A stretch of 64,000 bases of DNA from Bacteroidales bacterium M8 (GTDB lineage Bacteria; Bacteroidota; Bacteroidia; Bacteroidales; Muribaculaceae): assembly GCA_001689495.1 (NCBI GenBank), contig LUJS01000023.1, forward strand, positions 124,001-188,000. The letters are read 5' to 3'. Made by a program: the position numbers and the translations under genes. Shown here in pieces: positions 60,006 through 64,000 of the stretch (its first letter is position 1; every line of letters starts with the position of its first letter). The notes under the pieces are model-generated. The model did no database searches and was not told where the DNA came from. It saw nothing but the letters and a program-made list of their open reading frames with translations.

Positions 60006-60071
60006 GGTTGGTGTAAATGGTTGGTTGGTATTATTGGTCTGAATGTGGTTTAAGGATTGCGTATATGTCTG

Positions 60072-60079
60072 CAAATTTA
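60072..60079 (-). promoter_or_regulatory. -7 element of the GH28-comM transcript
   Basis: TAAATTTG on the minus strand, 66 bp before the GH28 ATG. A TTG-containing -33 lies about 17 bp upstream, shorter than ideal. Confidence 0.45.
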
Positions 60080-60139
60080 AGTCAAAACCTCCAAAACAAG
60101 GCAAGAGCTTTAGTTAAAAAGTGTCATTGATTTTTCGTC

Positions 60140-60176
60140 TATTGTTCCGTATGTCTGAAATATTGTCCCGTTTCAC
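60140..60176 (+). promoter_or_regulatory. Direct repeat 21 bp apart upstream of the GH10 gene, candidate activator site
   Basis: TATTGTTCCGTATGTC (60140-60155) and TATTGTCCCGTTTCAC (60161-60176) match at 12 of 16 positions, exactly two helical turns apart. They sit about 55-90 bp upstream of the expected start. AraC-type output domains of hybrid two-component regulators bind such direct repeats in Bacteroides. Confidence 0.5.
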
Positions 60177-60217
60177 CATAAATTGTACAAGCTACACATT
60201 CGGATGCCTATTTTGGC

Positions 60218-60225
60218 TATATTTG
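60218..60225 (+). promoter_or_regulatory. -7 element of the GH10 gene
   Basis: TATATTTG, 40 bp before the start codon. The -33 is poor, which fits a promoter that needs an activator. Confidence 0.48.
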
Positions 60226-60264
60226 CAGCGCAGAGTAATTATAATCAACAATTAACCAATAACC

Positions 60265-63200
60265 ATGACAAAAATTCACAGCTTGATCGCTGCATCACTG
60301 ATTGTTTCAGGGGTGTCGGCGGCGCCGCTGACCATCTGCGATTTCGAGAATCATCCTGTCGGCACGCAATGGACCATGTGGCAGTCGGATGGCGGAGGGA
60401 TAACCTCGACGGCCACCGTAGAGGCGGATCCGGTCGATCCGTCAAACAAAGTATTGCACGTCGTTCTCAGGGATTGGGGCTGCCATCCCGAGTTCGAGTT
60501 GCCCGCCGGACTCAGGGGCAAGGCCCTGACAGACCGCTATCCGATGGTGAGATACGATCTCTATCGCGTCGCCGGCGACAACGACGACTGGAAACAGTTT
60601 GCGGCATATCTCGGCTCTCAGGAGCTGTATCGCGACGAGGGCTATCCCAATCAGGGCAACCGCACCGAGTGGATCACCAAGACATACACCATGCGTCCCG
60701 CCGCCGAGGACAATGCCTCGGACCTGATGCGTCTGGGCATACACCACAACAACTCTGAGTTCTATATCGACAACATACAGCTTGTCGGCCCGCTCGACGA
60801 CTTCATCTCGACCGAAGACGGCGGCGTGCTGGACTATTGCGTCGACAACACGTCGGCGTCATACAGGACCATCTCGGACAACATACTCGTTCCGGCCGGT
60901 GTGACCACCAACGTCCGCACCTCGCGCTATTCCGAGTGGACCGGCAAGGTGGCCGGCGAGGGCACCCTCAACATCCACGCCGGTGGCGAGCGCTCTTATC
61001 TCGGCACGCAGTCGAGCAAGGGTGCCACCTATCCCGACTGGAGCGGCATGAAGGGCTCGGTACACGTCTATCCCTACAAGGATGTGGCGCCCAACTGCGG
61101 TTTCTATGGCTTGCTGATGAGCAGCGGCACCTTCCAGCCCGACAACCTCGACGCCTCGCGCTGCAACGAGCTGTTTGCCGGGATGGCCGTGACGCTCCAT
61201 GCGGGCGCCACCATCGCCGTCGAGTCGGGCACCCGTGCCCTGCGTTTCGGCGAGCTCAACACCGAGCAGGGCAGCGTGCTTGACGGATATTATCGCAAGA
61301 GCTCGGCCAACTCGTATTATGTCATCGGCGGCAAGGGCACCGACGCCGTGCTGGCCGGACGCATCAAGGCATCCAACGAGGGCAACAAGATCGGCATCAT
61401 CAAGGAGGGCGCAGGGTCATGCGTCATATCGGGCAACGACAACGACATCAGCGGCGGTCTCAGGCTGCTCGACGGCACCGTGGTCATAGCCAACGATGCC
61501 GCGGCTACCGCTGCGGGCAGGACCGGCGGCGCCACGGGCCGCACGGGCACCATCTTCGTATTCAAGGGCGCGACGCTGTCGGGCTCGGGCAGCGTGGCCG
61601 CCCGCACCGAGGCATACGGCGACATCAGCCCCCTGTGCGGCGAGACGCTGACCTTTGCCGACTATGAGTCGGAGACATCAGACGTCAAGGTGGTGCTGCA
61701 CCCCGAGGCCAACATTGTGTGCCCCGTGGGCAACGGGACCGACCACGGCCTCGTCGACATCCGCGGCACGCTCTCGTACAACCCTCAGACTCAAGACTTC
61801 GAGACCTCTGACAAGACCCCGAGGCTCACCATCGCCCTTGCCGACGGCGCCGTGCCCGCCGTCAACGAGGAGCTGACGCTGCTCACCGCCTCGGCCCGCG
61901 AGGGCGAGGAGTGGAGCCTGCGCATACGCTATCCCAAGTCGTGCACGTGGAGCGTGGAGCAGCGCCGCGACGGCGACGGTCGGTTCAGCGTCATAGCCCG
62001 CGTCACCTCGCTCGACTATAGCGGTCAGGGCGACATCGAGGATGACGACGACAACGGCGCCGAGGGCGACTGGCCCGACGACGACTGGAGCGCCGACATC
62101 AACGACGACACCCCGCTGCGCGTCTATGCCGAGAAGCTGGGCAAGAACATCGGCATGGCTTTGGCCACATACAGGTATGACACCAGCCGCGAGGACGGCG
62201 AGGCCGGCATCGCCGGACGCGAGTTCAACATGCTCGTGGGCGAGAACGAGATGAAGTTTGACGCCACCGAGCCCTCGCGCAACGGATTCAGCTATGGCGG
62301 GGCGGATGCCGTGATGGCCGCGGCCGACAGATACTCGCAGTCCGTGCGCGGACACACGCTGGCATGGCACTCGCAGGTGCCCGAGTGGGTGAGCAAGGAC
62401 GGCAAGAAGAACAACCACAACTACTCCAAGCGCGAGCTTCTGGACATACTCAAGAATCACATCTTCAATGTCGTGGGCCGATACAAGGGGCGCATCGTCG
62501 AGTGGGACGTGTGCAACGAGGTGCTCGACGACGACCAGAGCATAGTGCGCACCGACCCCAAGGCATACAGGCTGAGGCCCTCGATATGGTCGACATATAT
62601 CGGCGAGGAGTTCATTGACTCGGCCTTCGTGTGGGCCCGTCAGGCCGACCCCGACGCTCGCCTGTTCATCAACGACTATGGCGTCGAGTTTGCCGGCGAC
62701 ACCAAGACCGAGGCATATCACAACCTGATAACGAGGCTCAGGGATTCGGGCCGCCCCATAGACGGCTGCGGCCTGCAGTGCCACCTCACCACAGGCCGGC
62801 TCGACACACTGAAGCTCGAGAAGAACATACGCCGCTATGCCGAGATGGGCATGGAGTGCATCATCACCGAGCTGGACATAGCGCTGGCCAACCCCTATGC
62901 GGCAGACGCGCTCGACGTTCAGGCCAAGGAGTATGGCGCCGTGACCCGCGTGTTCCTGCGCAACGACAACTGCACCTCGATGCTTGTCTGGGGCATCTCC
63001 GACAACCATTCGTGGCGCCACAACAATCCGCTGCTCTTCGACGGCTCGCTTGCGCCCAAGCCCGCGTATTACAACGTGCATGCACAGATGAGGCTTGCCG
63101 CCGAGAGGGCCGAGAGCGGCATCGGCGAGACCCTCGCGGCTCCGTCGGGGGCACATGTCGTCTCGACCGTGCGCACCGACCTCATGGGCAGACCCGCCGA

Positions 63201-63276
63201 GGCCCGAGGCTTTGTCATAGAGGTCAATACATACTCGGACGGCAGCGTCAGGACCGTCAAGAAATATTACAGATAA
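60265..63276 (+). CDS. GH10 endo-1,4-beta-xylanase with CBM-like and beta-helix N-terminal region and T9SS sorting tail
   Basis: A 1003-residue secreted enzyme. Signal peptide 1-20 (VSGVSAAP). Residues 22-180 look like a carbohydrate-binding jelly roll (ICDFENHPVGTQWTMWQSDG). Residues 190-560 form repetitive beta-helix-like structure with GTLNIHAGGERSYLG, GGLRLLDGTVVIAND and GATLSGSGSVAA, like autotransporter passenger repeats. An acidic linker (about 590-615) leads to the GH10 barrel (about 620-945) with the acid/base Glu752 (WDVCNEV) and the nucleophile Glu869 (ITELDI). Residues 951-1003 resemble a T9SS sorting domain (DLMGRPAEARGFVIE). It degrades xylan at the cell surface. Confidence 0.9.
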   Translation: MTKIHSLIAASLIVSGVSAAPLTICDFENHPVGTQWTMWQSDGGGITSTATVEADPVDPSNKVLHVVLRDWGCHPEFELPAGLRGKALTDRYPMVRYDLYRVAGDNDDWKQFAAYLGSQELYRDEGYPNQGNRTEWITKTYTMRPAAEDNASDLMRLGIHHNNSEFYIDNIQLVGPLDDFISTEDGGVLDYCVDNTSASYRTISDNILVPAGVTTNVRTSRYSEWTGKVAGEGTLNIHAGGERSYLGTQSSKGATYPDWSGMKGSVHVYPYKDVAPNCGFYGLLMSSGTFQPDNLDASRCNELFAGMAVTLHAGATIAVESGTRALRFGELNTEQGSVLDGYYRKSSANSYYVIGGKGTDAVLAGRIKASNEGNKIGIIKEGAGSCVISGNDNDISGGLRLLDGTVVIANDAAATAAGRTGGATGRTGTIFVFKGATLSGSGSVAARTEAYGDISPLCGETLTFADYESETSDVKVVLHPEANIVCPVGNGTDHGLVDIRGTLSYNPQTQDFETSDKTPRLTIALADGAVPAVNEELTLLTASAREGEEWSLRIRYPKSCTWSVEQRRDGDGRFSVIARVTSLDYSGQGDIEDDDDNGAEGDWPDDDWSADINDDTPLRVYAEKLGKNIGMALATYRYDTSREDGEAGIAGREFNMLVGENEMKFDATEPSRNGFSYGGADAVMAAADRYSQSVRGHTLAWHSQVPEWVSKDGKKNNHNYSKRELLDILKNHIFNVVGRYKGRIVEWDVCNEVLDDDQSIVRTDPKAYRLRPSIWSTYIGEEFIDSAFVWARQADPDARLFINDYGVEFAGDTKTEAYHNLITRLRDSGRPIDGCGLQCHLTTGRLDTLKLEKNIRRYAEMGMECIITELDIALANPYAADALDVQAKEYGAVTRVFLRNDNCTSMLVWGISDNHSWRHNNPLLFDGSLAPKPAYYNVHAQMRLAAERAESGIGETLAAPSGAHVVSTVRTDLMGRPAEARGFVIEVNTYSDGSVRTVKKYYR

Positions 63277-63304
63277 CCCCTCGGGAATCCCCCTGAACAC
63301 AGAC

Positions 63305-63334
63305 ACAGGCGGTGCCGCGTCCGGCACCGCCTGT
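63305..63334. terminator. Hairpin between GH10 and the S24 regulator gene
   Basis: Perfect 13-bp stem (63305-63317 with 63322-63334), loop CGTC, between two convergent genes. No T tract, so terminator function is probable rather than certain. Confidence 0.6.
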
Positions 63335-63363
63335 CCTGTATCGTCCCATCATTGGCCGGGGGG

Positions 63364-64000
63364 CTAAAGCCGAGGCTCGTAGTTGAGGATGGACTCGACT
63401 ATGTAGAGCGAGCGGATGTCGGCGCGGGGCACGTCCATGTCGTCATATTCGGGGTTGTCCGAGTGCAGTATCACCAGCCCCGGGTCGGCGTGGCGGCGCA
63501 CATACTTGACCATGCGATAGTCGTCGAGCTCGACCACGTATATCTGTCCCCAGAATATGTTGCGGGTGTCGCTGACGGGGCGTATGGCCACGTATCCGCC
63601 GTTGACGATGCGCGGCGACATCGAGTCGCCGCTCACCTTGATGAGGCTTGTGTCCGGGGGTACGCCGGGTATGATGACGCGCCCCACGGGCCGTATCTCG
63701 CCGAACAGGGCCTCGAGGCTGCGGCATCCGGCGGTGACGTCGAGGTCGTAGACGGGTGTCCCCTCGGGGCGCGCGTCGGGCTCGAGGGGTTGGCTCAGGT
63801 CGATCTCGCCGGCCATCCGCGGCTTCTCGAACGGCAGGCCCTCGCCCGTGGTGAGCCATGTCTTGGATATGCCCAGATCGACCACGATGCGGTTGACGAG
63901 CCCCTCGGTAAACGGCAGCTTGCCCGACAGGACTTTGGACAGGTTGGAGGGGTCAATGCGCAGCAGCGCGGCCAGACGGCGCTGAGACAGCCTGCGGGTC
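63364..64000 (-). CDS. XRE/HTH transcriptional regulator with LexA-like S24 peptidase domain, 5' end beyond window
   Basis: The frame is open to the window end. The N-terminal part is a helix-turn-helix (RRLSQRRLAALLRIDPSNLS, then KVLSGKLPFTEGLVNRIVVD). The C-terminal S24 domain (about the last 100 residues) has the catalytic Ser in KVSGDSMSPRIVNGGYVAI and the Lys in DDYRMVKYVRRHA. Such proteins act as repressors that may self-cleave on DNA damage, or as phage-type repressors. A GTG at 63885 is not the true start because the HTH continues upstream. Targets unknown. Confidence 0.85.
   Translation of the reverse strand, partial: TRRLSQRRLAALLRIDPSNLSKVLSGKLPFTEGLVNRIVVDLGISKTWLTTGEGLPFEKPRMAGEIDLSQPLEPDARPEGTPVYDLDVTAGCRSLEALFGEIRPVGRVIIPGVPPDTSLIKVSGDSMSPRIVNGGYVAIRPVSDTRNIFWGQIYVVELDDYRMVKYVRRHADPGLVILHSDNPEYDDMDVPRADIRSLYIVESILNYEPRL

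Noticed and set aside
61678..63327. 549-codon minus-strand frame opposite the GH10 catalytic domain
   Set aside because: Low-complexity antisense translation; the plus strand has both catalytic glutamates.

Overview
The window is one contiguous piece of a GC-rich Bacteroidota chromosome, most likely order Bacteroidales and plausibly Muribaculaceae-like. The evidence is a T9SS/gliding gene cluster (porT, porP, gldKLMN), PSS-type C-terminal sorting domains, fused SecDF, Rnf genes, Bacteroidota -33/-7 promoters (TTTG ... TAnnTTTG) and the near absence of Shine-Dalgarno sequences. G+C looks close to 60% by eye (not computed). I saw no rRNA, tRNA, CRISPR array, prophage or plasmid backbone. Both ends cut genes: a phosphatidylserine synthase on the left and an XRE/S24 regulator on the right.

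Layout. 1-9.0 kb (+): pssA (partial), a DUF4834 protein, then the type IX secretion block porT-porP-gldK-gldL-gldM-gldN and a translationally coupled family 2 glycosyltransferase. 9.0-23.3 kb (-): methyltransferase-aroQ-epimerase-glycosyltransferase-DUF389, a Na/Pi symporter, a metallo-hydrolase, and a compact operon of GYF/CD225, DUF2752, HD-family 7TM phosphodiesterase, GH3 glycosidase and glycosyltransferase. 23.3-33.9 kb (-): dtd-mazG-deoC, an Fsr-like MFS transporter, and a long operon ruvX-def-lipoprotein-yfhO-hypothetical-xerD-ettA. 33.9-42.1 kb (+): rplS, secDF, an Ig-like secreted protein with a T9SS sorting tail, and a CPA2 antiporter. 42.2-46.8 kb (-): tpx, an exported protein and rnfDGEA without rnfB or rnfC. 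47.1-55.1 kb: mannose-1-phosphate guanylyltransferase, a bifunctional ppGpp enzyme, malic enzyme, a small YbjN-like protein, and a padR-pspC pair. 55.1-64 kb: a WYL regulator, a frameshifted REP-associated transposase, comM, a GH28 polygalacturonase, a GH10 xylanase with a T9SS tail, and the S24 regulator.

How it fits together. SecDF exports proteins across the inner membrane. The T9SS core then carries cargo with C-terminal sorting domains over the outer membrane, and two such cargoes (the Ig-like protein and the GH10 xylanase) lie in this window. With the GH3 and GH28 enzymes this points to plant-polysaccharide use in a gut or similar habitat. Na/Pi symport, Rnf and a CPA2 antiporter suggest sodium-coupled energetics.

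Most unusual DNA. (1) Short tandem arrays start exactly at stop codons: a 9-bp unit TAGnnnAAC after xerD and after the antiporter gene, and an 8-bp unit TRRGGTTA at the stop of the ppGpp synthetase. The latter has an inverted partner array upstream of the same gene. (2) A perfect 50-bp palindrome follows one array. (3) A 9-bp inverted repeat overlaps the padR promoter. (4) A G8 tract breaks the REP-associated transposase, with REP-like palindromes beside it. (5) A 21-bp-spaced direct repeat lies upstream of the xylanase. No complete, clearly new multigene system was recognised. The stop-anchored repeats are the best candidate for something undescribed.
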